NCBI RefSeq assembly: GCF_004682045.1
Contig: NZ_QUZT01000032.1
Coordinates: forward strand, 1 to 64,000
DNA from: Pseudomonas nabeulensis
Lineage (GTDB): Bacteria; Pseudomonadota; Gammaproteobacteria; Pseudomonadales; Pseudomonadaceae
Reading direction: 5' to 3'
DNA: 64,000 bases
The position numbers and the translations under genes were made by a program. Shown here in pieces: positions 16,339-24,574 of this stretch. Within the stretch, counting starts at the first letter, position 1; each line of letters starts with the position of its first letter. The notes below the pieces were generated by a model, which was given only the letters and a program-made list of their open reading frames with translations, did no database searches and was not told the DNA's origin.

Positions 16339-17325
16339 TCAGCTCTCCAACGCCAAATCCAGGTCATGCAACATACTCCGCAGGCTCTGGCGCATCGTCG
16401 ACACCTGCGACACCATGCCTTTTATCGCTTCGGCCTTCTGGTTGAGCGCCATCGACTGGTCATACAGTTCGGTGGCGCGCTGCTCCAACTCCCCGGCTCG
16501 CTCGTCCAAGTGGTTCTGTTGCTGCTGCAATCGGACCTGCCATTGCTCAAGGGCCACCTCCCGTTCAGTTATCGCGAGTTTCTGCTGACTCAGATCCTGA
16601 GCGACTCGAGCGAGGCTGCTCAGCGTGCTGTCCACCTCAAACAAGGCATTTTGCTCCGCCGGTGCAGGGAGTTCTGGTGGTGGCGATACTTCCAGCACAC
16701 TCGATGCAACAGGTGCAACCTGCAACGTCACCAAAGGCGGTTCGACAGAAACGTTTTGTGGCTCTTCAACAAGCGGTTCATCTACAGGCAATTGAACCGG
16801 TTCGGGTGGGCTCGATACCCTGGGAAGCGAGCTCATTTGAGACGAAAAACGAATCGAGGGTACGATCAATGCTGCGCTTTCGATTGCGGGCAGCGCGGGA
16901 GCGGACATACCCAGGGAAATCACTTTCATCACCAAGGCTTTTTTGATGATGACCGAGTGGTGATCCTCGGGCCTGGCAGGTGGCAAGCTACACCCTTTCA
17001 AGTCGACAAAATGATAGGCAACCTGGCCATCGGCTACACCACCGGCCTTGGCGCCCGACGCCGCCAACATCAGGATTTGTTTGAAAACACCCATGGCAAC
17101 CTGCAAGTCTTCCTTCGACTCGACAGCCCCCAGAAAATAGCGATCAGGCTTTTTGCGTAACGCTGCGATATAGACCCTGGAACTCCCCGGCTCGACTTCC
17201 TCATCCAGGCTATACACTAGAAAGTTGGAGGCGATCTGGCCAACCGCAAACCCGCAGAGCAATGCACCATTGACTGGCGCATCCTGGCCATCGCGTTCAA
17301 GAACAAGGGTACGTAGAAGCATCAT
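16339..17325 (-). CDS. Protein of unknown function with C-terminal coiled coil
   Basis: A 328-residue protein with three parts. Residues 1-140 form a mixed globular domain (VLERDGQDAPVNGALLCGF, then YIAALRKKPDRYFLGAVES). Residues about 150-225 are a low-complexity linker rich in proline, glutamate and valine. Residues about 230-325 are a long glutamine-rich coiled coil (ALEQWQVRLQQQQNHLDERA). No signal peptide or membrane helix. It is divergent from the gliding-type ABC operon across a 279-base AT-rich gap and is followed by greB on the same strand. Family not recognised; a structural or scaffold role is a guess. Confidence 0.7.
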   Translation of the reverse strand: MMLLRTLVLERDGQDAPVNGALLCGFAVGQIASNFLVYSLDEEVEPGSSRVYIAALRKKPDRYFLGAVESKEDLQVAMGVFKQILMLAASGAKAGGVADGQVAYHFVDLKGCSLPPARPEDHHSVIIKKALVMKVISLGMSAPALPAIESAALIVPSIRFSSQMSSLPRVSSPPEPVQLPVDEPLVEEPQNVSVEPPLVTLQVAPVASSVLEVSPPPELPAPAEQNALFEVDSTLSSLARVAQDLSQQKLAITEREVALEQWQVRLQQQQNHLDERAGELEQRATELYDQSMALNQKAEAIKGMVSQVSTMRQSLRSMLHDLDLALES

Positions 17326-17604
17326 GGTTGCTCGGCTCTCAATATAAAGTGCGGGAGGCTATATAAATACCGCATAAAATTTCTATCGAAAAAGATCGAA
17401 AAACTTAAATTAATTATTTCAGCTCCGACCAAACCTGCACGTAGGAAATGTCTCTATTACACACGAGAGCGTTCCAAAAATTTAACTTTGACCGTACTCT
17501 TTTTTCCCACTACGTCGCCAGACAGTGGCTGAGCGCTACAGCGCGTGAGCGTTTGAGAAATCGCTCACACTCAAACACAACGCCCGACTTAACTCAGTAA
17601 GAAA

Positions 17605-18531
17605 ATGATCGAAATAATCAATCTAATTAAATGTCAGGGCACTCGAAAAATCATCAACGACGTTTCATTCAGTGCTCAACACCACGAATGCCTAGGGCTA
17701 TTTGGTGAAGACTCTATAGCCAAGACGGCACTCTTGTACCTGATGTCCGGCTCGACACTTCCGTCTAGCGGTCATGTCACCATCGAGGGGTTCAACACAC
17801 AGACCCACCCCTTAAAAGCCAGGAAGTCTGTTGGATACCAATTGGACCAAGACCTCGCCCCCCCAAAGATGTCCGTCAAAGAGTTCCTTCACTTTATCGC
17901 TGAAGTTCGCGGGTTCCATGGCATGGAAAAACGCGCACGGGTCGAGCATACCGTTACTCGCATGGAGTTACAGCCGGTTCTGAACGCTCCCCTTGACGCC
18001 CTTTCCATTGGTTTTAAACGCAAGATTTCGATTGCCCAAGCCATTCTTCACGATCCGGCCCTGCTCCTGTTGAATGAGCCAAGCAAGGGTTTTACACCAG
18101 ATGAGAAACATGGCCTGAAAAAGCTCATAGAGACCCTGAGGCAGGAAATGACCGTGATCATTGCCTCCCGTGATTGCGATGAACTGTCCGAACTCTGCAC
18201 ACGTGCATTGGTTATCGCGGGTGGCCGCCTCATGGCCGACACCCCACTGCCCGATCTGCAACGAGACTCGCGTCACTACCAGGCTGTCACGCTGACGGCA
18301 GACACGCCCTTGGACCTGCTGGCACTGGCTGTACTTCCTGGGGTAGCGGGCATAGAAGAACATCGACATGCGCCCGGAACGGTGACCGTCCTCGCCATGC
18401 CGGGACACACGATCTACTCGCACATCAACGCACTCATCGCCAGCAGACGCTGGAAAATAAACTCAATGTACCTGGAGCCGGGTCGTTTGAACGAGGTGGT
18501 TCACCAACTGAGCCGGGAGACACCTGCGTGA
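17605..18531 (+). CDS. GldA-like ABC ATPase with degenerate nucleotide-binding motifs
   Basis: A 308-residue protein with the overall layout of ABC-2 ATPases (GldA/NatA type), including a signature-like DALSIGFKRKISIAQ at 131-145 and a C-terminal extension. The catalytic motifs are altered: Walker A reads G34-EDSIAKT with serine and alanine where glycines are expected (K40 and T41 kept), Walker B is LLLLNEP with N157 for aspartate (E158 kept), and the H-loop position is R189 (IIASRD) instead of histidine. The reading frame is open and normal in length, so it is not a decayed gene. It overlaps the permease gene by four bases. Hydrolysis is probably weak or absent. Confidence 0.85.
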   Translation: MIEIINLIKCQGTRKIINDVSFSAQHHECLGLFGEDSIAKTALLYLMSGSTLPSSGHVTIEGFNTQTHPLKARKSVGYQLDQDLAPPKMSVKEFLHFIAEVRGFHGMEKRARVEHTVTRMELQPVLNAPLDALSIGFKRKISIAQAILHDPALLLLNEPSKGFTPDEKHGLKKLIETLRQEMTVIIASRDCDELSELCTRALVIAGGRLMADTPLPDLQRDSRHYQAVTLTADTPLDLLALAVLPGVAGIEEHRHAPGTVTVLAMPGHTIYSHINALIASRRWKINSMYLEPGRLNEVVHQLSRETPA

Positions 18532-19253
18532 AATTGCTGCCGATTATTCTCAAGCGCCAACTCGTCAGCTACGCCTACGCCCCTGCCACCTACCTTAGCG
18601 TTGCCCTATCTCTGGGGCTGTCTACGGCCTTGGGGTTGCACATTAACCCATGGCTGGAACAAGACAGTGGCGATCTGCAGGTTTTTTTCCAACTGCACCC
18701 CTGGCTTTACTTATTACTAACACCTGCCTTGGCAACACAGCTGTGGTCGGACGAATCCGATGCCGGTTTCCTTGAGTTGGTGAAGATACTGCCCATCACC
18801 ACGGCTGAACTCGTTATCGGAAAATTCATGGCCGCCTGGATAGTTTCGGGTACGGCATTGATATTAATGTTTCCGCTTATACTCGTTGCCAACTACCTGG
18901 GCGACGCAGACAACGGCGTCATCGCGTCACAATTCATCGCCAGCTGGCTGTTGGCAGGCAGTTATATGTCGTGTGCGTGTTTGATTTGTACATTTGCGCG
19001 CCAGCGTGCCGTTATATTTTCCCTGACATTATTCTTATTACTTGCAGCCAGCGGACTTTCTTCAGTCTTGGATGCCCTAGAACACCAAGCCCCTATCTGG
19101 GCAATCGACAGTTTGACGTCTCTTAGTCCACTTTCGAGGTTCAACGCCATCGACAACGGCAAATTCACACTGAGTGACAGCCTGTATTTTATTAGCATGA
19201 TACTTGCTTGTCTCACGGCAACGATTGTCAGGCTCAACTACAAACACAGTTGA
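18528..19253 (+). CDS. ABC-2 type permease, GldF-like
   Basis: A 241-residue inner membrane protein with about six hydrophobic helices (residues about 18-36, 50-68, 95-120, 135-155, 162-182, 215-235). The region PALATQLWSDESDAGFLELVKILPIT is the typical loop of ABC-2/GldF permeases (R-x5-G-T-x-E-L-L in relatives). It sits between the degenerate ATPase (ATGA overlap) and the GldG-like protein, as in gliding-type operons. The transported substrate is unknown. Confidence 0.85.
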   Translation: MKLLPIILKRQLVSYAYAPATYLSVALSLGLSTALGLHINPWLEQDSGDLQVFFQLHPWLYLLLTPALATQLWSDESDAGFLELVKILPITTAELVIGKFMAAWIVSGTALILMFPLILVANYLGDADNGVIASQFIASWLLAGSYMSCACLICTFARQRAVIFSLTLFLLLAASGLSSVLDALEHQAPIWAIDSLTSLSPLSRFNAIDNGKFTLSDSLYFISMILACLTATIVRLNYKHS

Positions 19254-19268
19254 GATGTGAGGCCCTCT

Positions 19269-21002
19269 ATGCGTTCCGCCCTGCGTACCTATCTGACACT
19301 CGCCGTCATAGCCTTACTGTTCCTGGCGTTTAACCTGGTATGGATACCCAAGCTTCCCGATGTGATGTGGGACTTTTCTCGACAAAACGTGCACACCCTA
19401 TCCCCCGCCGCCCGGCAATTGCTCACGTCATTGGAGCACCCGTTGGATTTGTATTACTTCAACGCAAGCCACGCCCCGGAGAGAAGCTACGCCTTGAATC
19501 GCTATGGCAAACGCATCGAGGACCTGCTCAAGCAGTACGAAAAAGCGGCTAAAGGCATGATCAATCTGCACATTATCGAGCCCGCACCCTTTTCAGAGGA
19601 TGCCTACAAAGCCGAGCTGTTTGGCCTTGACGACAAGGCCGGATTTCTGGGGTTGATCGGCACGCGCGCCGGTCAGGGGGCGCAGCGTATCGAATCGTTC
19701 AACCTCGACCGAGAGCCCTTGCTTGAATACGAAATCGGCCACCTGATCTACAAATTGCAGCACCCTGAGCGCCCGGTTGTCGGGTTGCTGCCGGGCGTGC
19801 CAATGGAAGAGTCGGCCGGTAGATTGATGAAAGAGCTGCACCGGCACTTCGACCTGGCCACCCTGGATTCAACCATCGTGTACGTGCCCGCGCAGATCAA
19901 AACCCTCATGGTCGTACATCCGCAGGCGCTGTCGGAGCAAGCGCTGTACGCGGTTGAACAGTTTGTATTGAGAGGCGGTAAATTGATCGCGTTTATCGAC
20001 CCGGTCAGCGAGATCGGCGCGGATACCCCTTTACTCAGCAGCCGGTTGGACGAACTGCTGGCCGCGTGGGGCATACACATGCCGAGGGACAAGTTACTGG
20101 TGGACAAACTGTATGGTGCCTCCGCTATTGCTGGCGCGGGGAAGCCTGTGGTGCGCCATCCGGCGGTATTGAACCTGCCCCGGCAGGCAATGAACACCCA
20201 CGATATCAGCACCTGGAAATTGGACACCGTGACAGTTTCCAGCAGCGGTGCACTTTTCCCTCACAAAAAAAGCCAGACGACCTTCACGCCGCTCCTGCAC
20301 AGCTCCGTGCAATCTGCACTGATAGACACGACGCTCTTCAGCGACGCGACCGCTTCCGGTCCATCGCCCGACACCCTACAACGCCACGTGATTGCCGCCC
20401 GTATCGAAGGGCTTGGGCACTCGGCATTTCCAGAAGGTTTCGCAGGGACGGCGCCTGCTCTGCAAAAAACGGCGAACATCCATGTAGTAGTGGTCGCTGA
20501 TACGGACTTGCTGGCGGATACCTTCAACAACGGTGCTGCCGACAGCAACGCGCTGTTTATCTTGAATACGCTGGATAACTTCTCCGCACCGGATGTACTG
20601 GCCAGCATTCGGCCTCGGGCGGTGGCGCAAAAGTCACCCACGGCACTGCAGACAATGCGCAACGCGGCAGAACTGGCGTATCGCGAACAAGCTGTTGAAC
20701 TGGAACAGCGCCTGTTACAAACCGAGCAAGAATGGCGACTGTTGAGCCCGCAGGGCGTCCCGCTCGGAACCCAGGCAGTCGACTCCACAACCCAACTGCA
20801 AGCGCTCAACAAGGAACGCCTGCGCTTGCCCATGGAATTACATGCCCTGCAAGTCGAGGCGTACGCCCAGGTACATCGCTTGGAGCAATCGATAAAACTG
20901 GTGTTGATCCTGGCCATCCCACTGACGTTATGCCTGGTCAGTTGGCTGGTCTTCCTCAGCCAGCTAAAGCGCCGTTCGAGAGCCGGCAGCCTGTTTCAGT
21001 GA
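19269..21002 (+). CDS. GldG-like auxiliary component of ABC transporter
   Basis: A 577-residue protein anchored by helices near both ends (about 10-28 and 545-567). Between them lies the ABC_transp_aux/GldG extracytoplasmic domain: the N-terminal WDFSRQNVHTLSPAARQLL segment, the REPLLEYEIGHLIYKLQ strand, a Rossmann-like VVGLLPGVPM and LIAFIDPVSEI. A coiled-coil stretch precedes the last helix. The ATG at 19269 is preferred over the GTG at 19257 because GAGG lies six bases upstream. In Flavobacterium, GldA, F and G serve gliding; here they more likely form an envelope transporter of unknown substrate. Confidence 0.85.
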   Translation: MRSALRTYLTLAVIALLFLAFNLVWIPKLPDVMWDFSRQNVHTLSPAARQLLTSLEHPLDLYYFNASHAPERSYALNRYGKRIEDLLKQYEKAAKGMINLHIIEPAPFSEDAYKAELFGLDDKAGFLGLIGTRAGQGAQRIESFNLDREPLLEYEIGHLIYKLQHPERPVVGLLPGVPMEESAGRLMKELHRHFDLATLDSTIVYVPAQIKTLMVVHPQALSEQALYAVEQFVLRGGKLIAFIDPVSEIGADTPLLSSRLDELLAAWGIHMPRDKLLVDKLYGASAIAGAGKPVVRHPAVLNLPRQAMNTHDISTWKLDTVTVSSSGALFPHKKSQTTFTPLLHSSVQSALIDTTLFSDATASGPSPDTLQRHVIAARIEGLGHSAFPEGFAGTAPALQKTANIHVVVVADTDLLADTFNNGAADSNALFILNTLDNFSAPDVLASIRPRAVAQKSPTALQTMRNAAELAYREQAVELEQRLLQTEQEWRLLSPQGVPLGTQAVDSTTQLQALNKERLRLPMELHALQVEAYAQVHRLEQSIKLVLILAIPLTLCLVSWLVFLSQLKRRSRAGSLFQ

Positions 21003-21006
21003 TGAC

Positions 21007-21315
21007 TCAGCGCCGGGCAATCAGCCCCTGCCGTGCAATGCGGGTCAGGTGACGAATCACTGCATCGGCATCGCAAGCGCGGGGGGCCTGGACAACCGCC
21101 AAATCAAAGCTGTTACTTGCAAAACGGGCCAAGGAGTCGCCGTCTTCGACAAACTGGATCAGGAACGCCGATGGTCGGCCGGTGCGACGGGGCCAGCCAT
21201 CCAGATAACGCAATAGCGTGGGCTGGTGCTTGCCGCCCAGAAGGATTTTAGGATTGCGTTGAGTGAGGTCCGCGGTGATCGGGGCCAGGCGAATCAGGGG
21301 GCGTAGTGCATTCAT
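21007..21315 (-). CDS. Small conserved hypothetical protein
   Basis: A 102-residue protein starting MNALRPLIRLAPITADL. The C-terminal half, FDLAVVQAPRACDADAVIRHLTRIARQGL, resembles the later strands of a class I methyltransferase fold but lacks the SAM-binding glycine loop, so the protein may be a truncated or derived version. The frame stays open to 21396, but the ATG at 21315 gives the conserved-looking start. It is convergent with the GldG-like gene (four-base gap). Confidence 0.6.
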   Translation of the reverse strand: MNALRPLIRLAPITADLTQRNPKILLGGKHQPTLLRYLDGWPRRTGRPSAFLIQFVEDGDSLARFASNSFDLAVVQAPRACDADAVIRHLTRIARQGLIARR

Positions 21316-21518
21316 CGTGTCGAGTCTCTGCCTCAAAAGTCTGCGGGCAGGTGAGAGGCAACACCGAACCAGCGCTTTAGCGGAATTTCGAAGCAAGGTG
21401 AATGCTTCTGTCGAGACCGTTAACAGTCCCCATGGCGCCCCGCAATTAGCTGTTTAAATCGGCGCATGAGCGGCATCCTAGAGAAGCCGCTACTGTGGTG
21501 TCAAGAATCCCAAGCAGC

Positions 21519-21543
21519 AAAAGGCCCGCGCGTGGCGGGCCTC
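21519..21543 (-). terminator. Terminator of the doxX gene
   Basis: Hairpin AGGCCCGCC/GGCGGGCCT-like stem; on the minus strand it is followed by TTTT. Confidence 0.75.
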
Positions 21544-21563
21544 TTGAAGGTTTTAAAGAGCGA

Positions 21564-21998
21564 TCAGTTGGCGATGGCACGGTCGGCAGACAGTTTGCCC
21601 GCGCCTTCCAGCAGCACTGCCAGCGAGCCGCCCAGCAGGGCCAATGCAAACTCATAACCGTTGTTGGCCATGAACAGACCGTTATGGATATGCACCGAGA
21701 AGATCGCCACCAGCGACAGAATGGTCAGGCCCAAGGCCGCAGGACGAGCCAGCAAGCCGATGATCAGTGCAAGGCCGGCGAAGAATTCAGTACCGCCCGA
21801 CAGCAACGCCATCAGCGTGCCCGGCGCCAAGCCGATGCTTTCCATCCACTGGGCAGTGCCCGCCAGACCGTAGCCGCCAAACCAGCCGAACAGTTTTTGC
21901 GAACCGTGAGCGGCGAAAATAATGCCGACCACAATGCGCAGAAGGGTCAGGCCGTAACCGGCGCGGGTGGACAGGATGTTTTTGATCAGTGGGCTCAT
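21564..21998 (-). CDS. DoxX family membrane protein
   Basis: A 144-residue inner membrane protein with four helices (about 18-38, 58-78, 82-102, 112-132). The motifs RIVVGIIFAAHGSQKLFGWFGG and GTEFFAGLALIIGLLAR are typical of DoxX/DoxD-like proteins, some of which take part in thiol or sulfide oxidation and redox balance. Its own function is not known. AAGGA eight bases before the ATG at 21998 fixes the start. It is a single gene with its own terminator. Confidence 0.9.
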   Translation of the reverse strand: MSPLIKNILSTRAGYGLTLLRIVVGIIFAAHGSQKLFGWFGGYGLAGTAQWMESIGLAPGTLMALLSGGTEFFAGLALIIGLLARPAALGLTILSLVAIFSVHIHNGLFMANNGYEFALALLGGSLAVLLEGAGKLSADRAIAN

Positions 21999-22101
21999 GG
22001 TGATAATCCTTTTCAAAGTAGGGGTTGGTTGGCCGCTATATTAATCAGATTTCAGAATGATAAAAGCCGAAAAAATGCCTTATTAACATCGATAAAATCG
22101 A

Positions 22102-23523
22102 TTATTTACGAGAGGCAATTTTGGGCGCTGGCGGCTCCAGGGACTCCCGCTCCCGATCAAACGCCAAATAGTATTTGTTGACGCTATTAACATAGCTGAC
22201 GCCGCCCATTCCCACTTGCTCCATGGCAATGCGCTCGACCTGGAAGAACCACTGGTTCGGATTCAGCCCCCTGCGCCTGGCCTCGGTGCGCATGCCCTGC
22301 ACCCGCTCCGGCCCCATGTTGTAAGCCGCCAGCACAAAGGCCATGCGCTCGCGTTCGTTGAGCTTGGGACTGGCGAAGAACTTGCGACGGATCATCGCCA
22401 GGTAACGCGCACCGGCCTGCACATTGCTGTCGAGACTCTCGATATTGTTGACGCCCACCCGCTGCGCCGCCGATGGCGTGATCTGCATCAGGCCCGTGGG
22501 GCCGCCGCTGTTGCGCGCGCCGGGGTCCAGTGCGGACTCCTTGAAGGCCAGTGCGGCCAGGTTCAGCCAATCCATGCCCTGCTCGCGGGCATGCTTTTGC
22601 AGAACCGGCCGCAGTTTTTCCAGACGCTGGCGGTCGACGCGTGCCAGCGGGTTGCGCACTTGATAGAGACGTCGATAAATACGCTGGAACGCCACGTCCT
22701 GATCGGATGGCGTTCGGTAAGTCTTGAGAAATCGATCGATACTCGCCCGCAGCATGGAGGCGTCCTGACGCACGAACCAGTATTCGTCGCCCGGCTCCTT
22801 GATTGCCACCTGCTTGTCAAAACGCAGTTTGGGCAGGATTTTCGACCAGCGCTCGGCAATCGGCTTCTCGACGATGGTCAGGTGAAAAATGCCGGCCTGG
22901 ACCATCTCCAGCACATCCTCCACGGCCAGTGTCGGGTCAACCCACTCCACCTTCACCGGTGGCCGCTTATGCAGGGCCAATTGTTGGTTGACCTGGCTGA
23001 TGGCATCCGCCGCCGCGCTGCCGGTGGTCAGCGCCAGGGTACGCCCGGACAGTTGCTCCAACTTGGTAAAGCGTCGTTCGCCTTTCACCCCCACCAGCCA
23101 CAGAGGGATGCCGCTGGCAATCGGGTCGCTGGTGCTGATCTTGTGAACGGCCTTCACATCCAGCAATTCGCCAGGGGCCACCAGGTCACCTTCGCCTCGG
23201 GCCAACGCGCCGAGCAATTGGTCCTTGGCCTTGGGAATGATCTTGAGGTTGATTTCCTGGCCATCGCGGGCATGGCCATTGAGGTATTGCTCGAAGGCGC
23301 GCAGGCGATGGTATTCGACACCGATGGCCTGGCCTTGCACCTCGCCGGAGCTGTTGCGGCTCTGATTGACCAGTACGCGCAAGGTGCGACTGGAACGGAT
23401 CTCCGCCAGATCGCGCACTTTGCTCGGTTTGGTCACCTCCAGCGGCCCATCCAGGCGCGCCACCGCCGCCATGGGCAGCAGTAGCGTGAGGCATAACATG
23501 AGCAACGCCGAGGGTCGGATCAT
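22102..23523 (-). CDS. MltF-like membrane-associated lytic transglycosylase
   Basis: A 473-residue periplasmic enzyme with two modules. After a signal peptide (1-22, MAAVA) comes a solute-binding-protein-like domain (about 45-280, from SSRTLRVLVNQSRNS), then an SLT transglycosylase domain (about 310-450). That domain carries the catalytic glutamate in ALAFKESALDP, followed by GPTGLMQITPSAA and VLAAYNMGPERVQ. It cleaves the glycan strand of peptidoglycan to 1,6-anhydromuramyl products. No lipobox is visible, so it may be soluble or anchored by its uncleaved N-terminus. It is shorter and more divergent than the housekeeping MltF. Confidence 0.92.
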   Translation of the reverse strand: MIRPSALLMLCLTLLLPMAAVARLDGPLEVTKPSKVRDLAEIRSSRTLRVLVNQSRNSSGEVQGQAIGVEYHRLRAFEQYLNGHARDGQEINLKIIPKAKDQLLGALARGEGDLVAPGELLDVKAVHKISTSDPIASGIPLWLVGVKGERRFTKLEQLSGRTLALTTGSAAADAISQVNQQLALHKRPPVKVEWVDPTLAVEDVLEMVQAGIFHLTIVEKPIAERWSKILPKLRFDKQVAIKEPGDEYWFVRQDASMLRASIDRFLKTYRTPSDQDVAFQRIYRRLYQVRNPLARVDRQRLEKLRPVLQKHAREQGMDWLNLAALAFKESALDPGARNSGGPTGLMQITPSAAQRVGVNNIESLDSNVQAGARYLAMIRRKFFASPKLNERERMAFVLAAYNMGPERVQGMRTEARRRGLNPNQWFFQVERIAMEQVGMGGVSYVNSVNKYYLAFDRERESLEPPAPKIASRK

Positions 23524-23671
23524 CCGCGCTCCGGAAAAATAGGGAAAGGCATTCAGCCCACTGCAATAAACGGGCGACGTTCAAAGACAGCTATAACTCG
23601 TTGTAGTTCTTCGATTTTCTTATAAATCTACAGCTCTGATATGCTTTCCGGCCGCAGGCGGAGGTAGAACC

Positions 23672-24478
23672 ATGCAACTCATTGATATCGGCGTCAACCT
23701 GACCAACCCCAGTTTCGACGAGAGGCACCAGGCCGTTCTCGACCGCGCCTACGCCGCCGGCGTGCAACAATTGGTGCTGACCGGCACCAGTGTCGAGGGC
23801 AGCGAACAGGCCCTGGAGCTCAGCGTAAAGCTGGATGAAAGTGGCCAGCGCTTGTTCAGCACCGCCGGCATCCACCCCCATTCCGCCAGCGACTGGAACG
23901 GCGACAGCGCCCGACGCTTGCGCGACTTACTCAATGAAAGCCGCGTACGTGCGGTGGGCGAATGCGGTCTGGATTTCAATCGGGATTTCTCGCCACGCCC
24001 CCAGCAGGAAAAAGTCCTCGAAGAACACCTCGCCCTGGCCGTCGAGCTGAAATTGCCGGTGTTCCTGCATGAACGCGATGCCAACCAGCGCCTGCTGGAG
24101 ATCCTCAAGAACTACCGCGACCACCTCACCGCTGCCGTGGTGCACTGCTTCACTGGCGAACAACAGGCGCTGTTCAGCTATCTCGACCTCGACTTGCACA
24201 TCGGCATCACCGGCTGGATTTGCGACGAGCGCCGTGGGACACACCTGCATCCGCTGGTCAGGGAAATTCCCCGAGGCCGTCTGATGCTGGAAAGCGATGC
24301 ACCGTACCTGCTGCCGCGGACCCTGCGCCCCAAACCGAAAAACGGTCGTAACGAACCCGCGTATTTGCCCGAAGTCCTGCGTGAAGTGGCGCTGCACCGC
24401 AACGAAAGCGTGGAAGACCTGGCCCAACACAGCACTGACTGCGCCCGTGCCTTTTTCGGGTTGCCTTCCTTGGATTGA
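23672..24478 (+). CDS. TatD family metal-dependent hydrolase
   Basis: A 268-residue TIM-barrel nuclease of the TatD/YcfH superfamily. Metal ligands are seen in the ECGLDFNRDF strand (Glu/Asp), VFLHERDA, VVHCFTG and the late LESDAPYLLP aspartate. The N-terminal DIGVNLTNPSFD replaces the usual IDTHxHL, which is the TatD rather than the YcfH/YjjV version. It probably acts as a 3'-5' exonuclease or DNase in repair. GGAGGT lies seven bases before the ATG. Confidence 0.92.
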   Translation: MQLIDIGVNLTNPSFDERHQAVLDRAYAAGVQQLVLTGTSVEGSEQALELSVKLDESGQRLFSTAGIHPHSASDWNGDSARRLRDLLNESRVRAVGECGLDFNRDFSPRPQQEKVLEEHLALAVELKLPVFLHERDANQRLLEILKNYRDHLTAAVVHCFTGEQQALFSYLDLDLHIGITGWICDERRGTHLHPLVREIPRGRLMLESDAPYLLPRTLRPKPKNGRNEPAYLPEVLREVALHRNESVEDLAQHSTDCARAFFGLPSLD

Positions 24479-24574
24479 TGCGGCGCATTGACCCACGTCA
24501 AAACGGTCTTGCTGAATAGCGGCACAATAATGGCACCTTGCCAATACTGTTTCCGCTATCAGAGAAAACCTTCC

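Noticed and set aside
22216..23484. 422-codon open frame antisense to the lytic transglycosylase
   Set aside because: Shadow frame without recognisable domains or a ribosome site.
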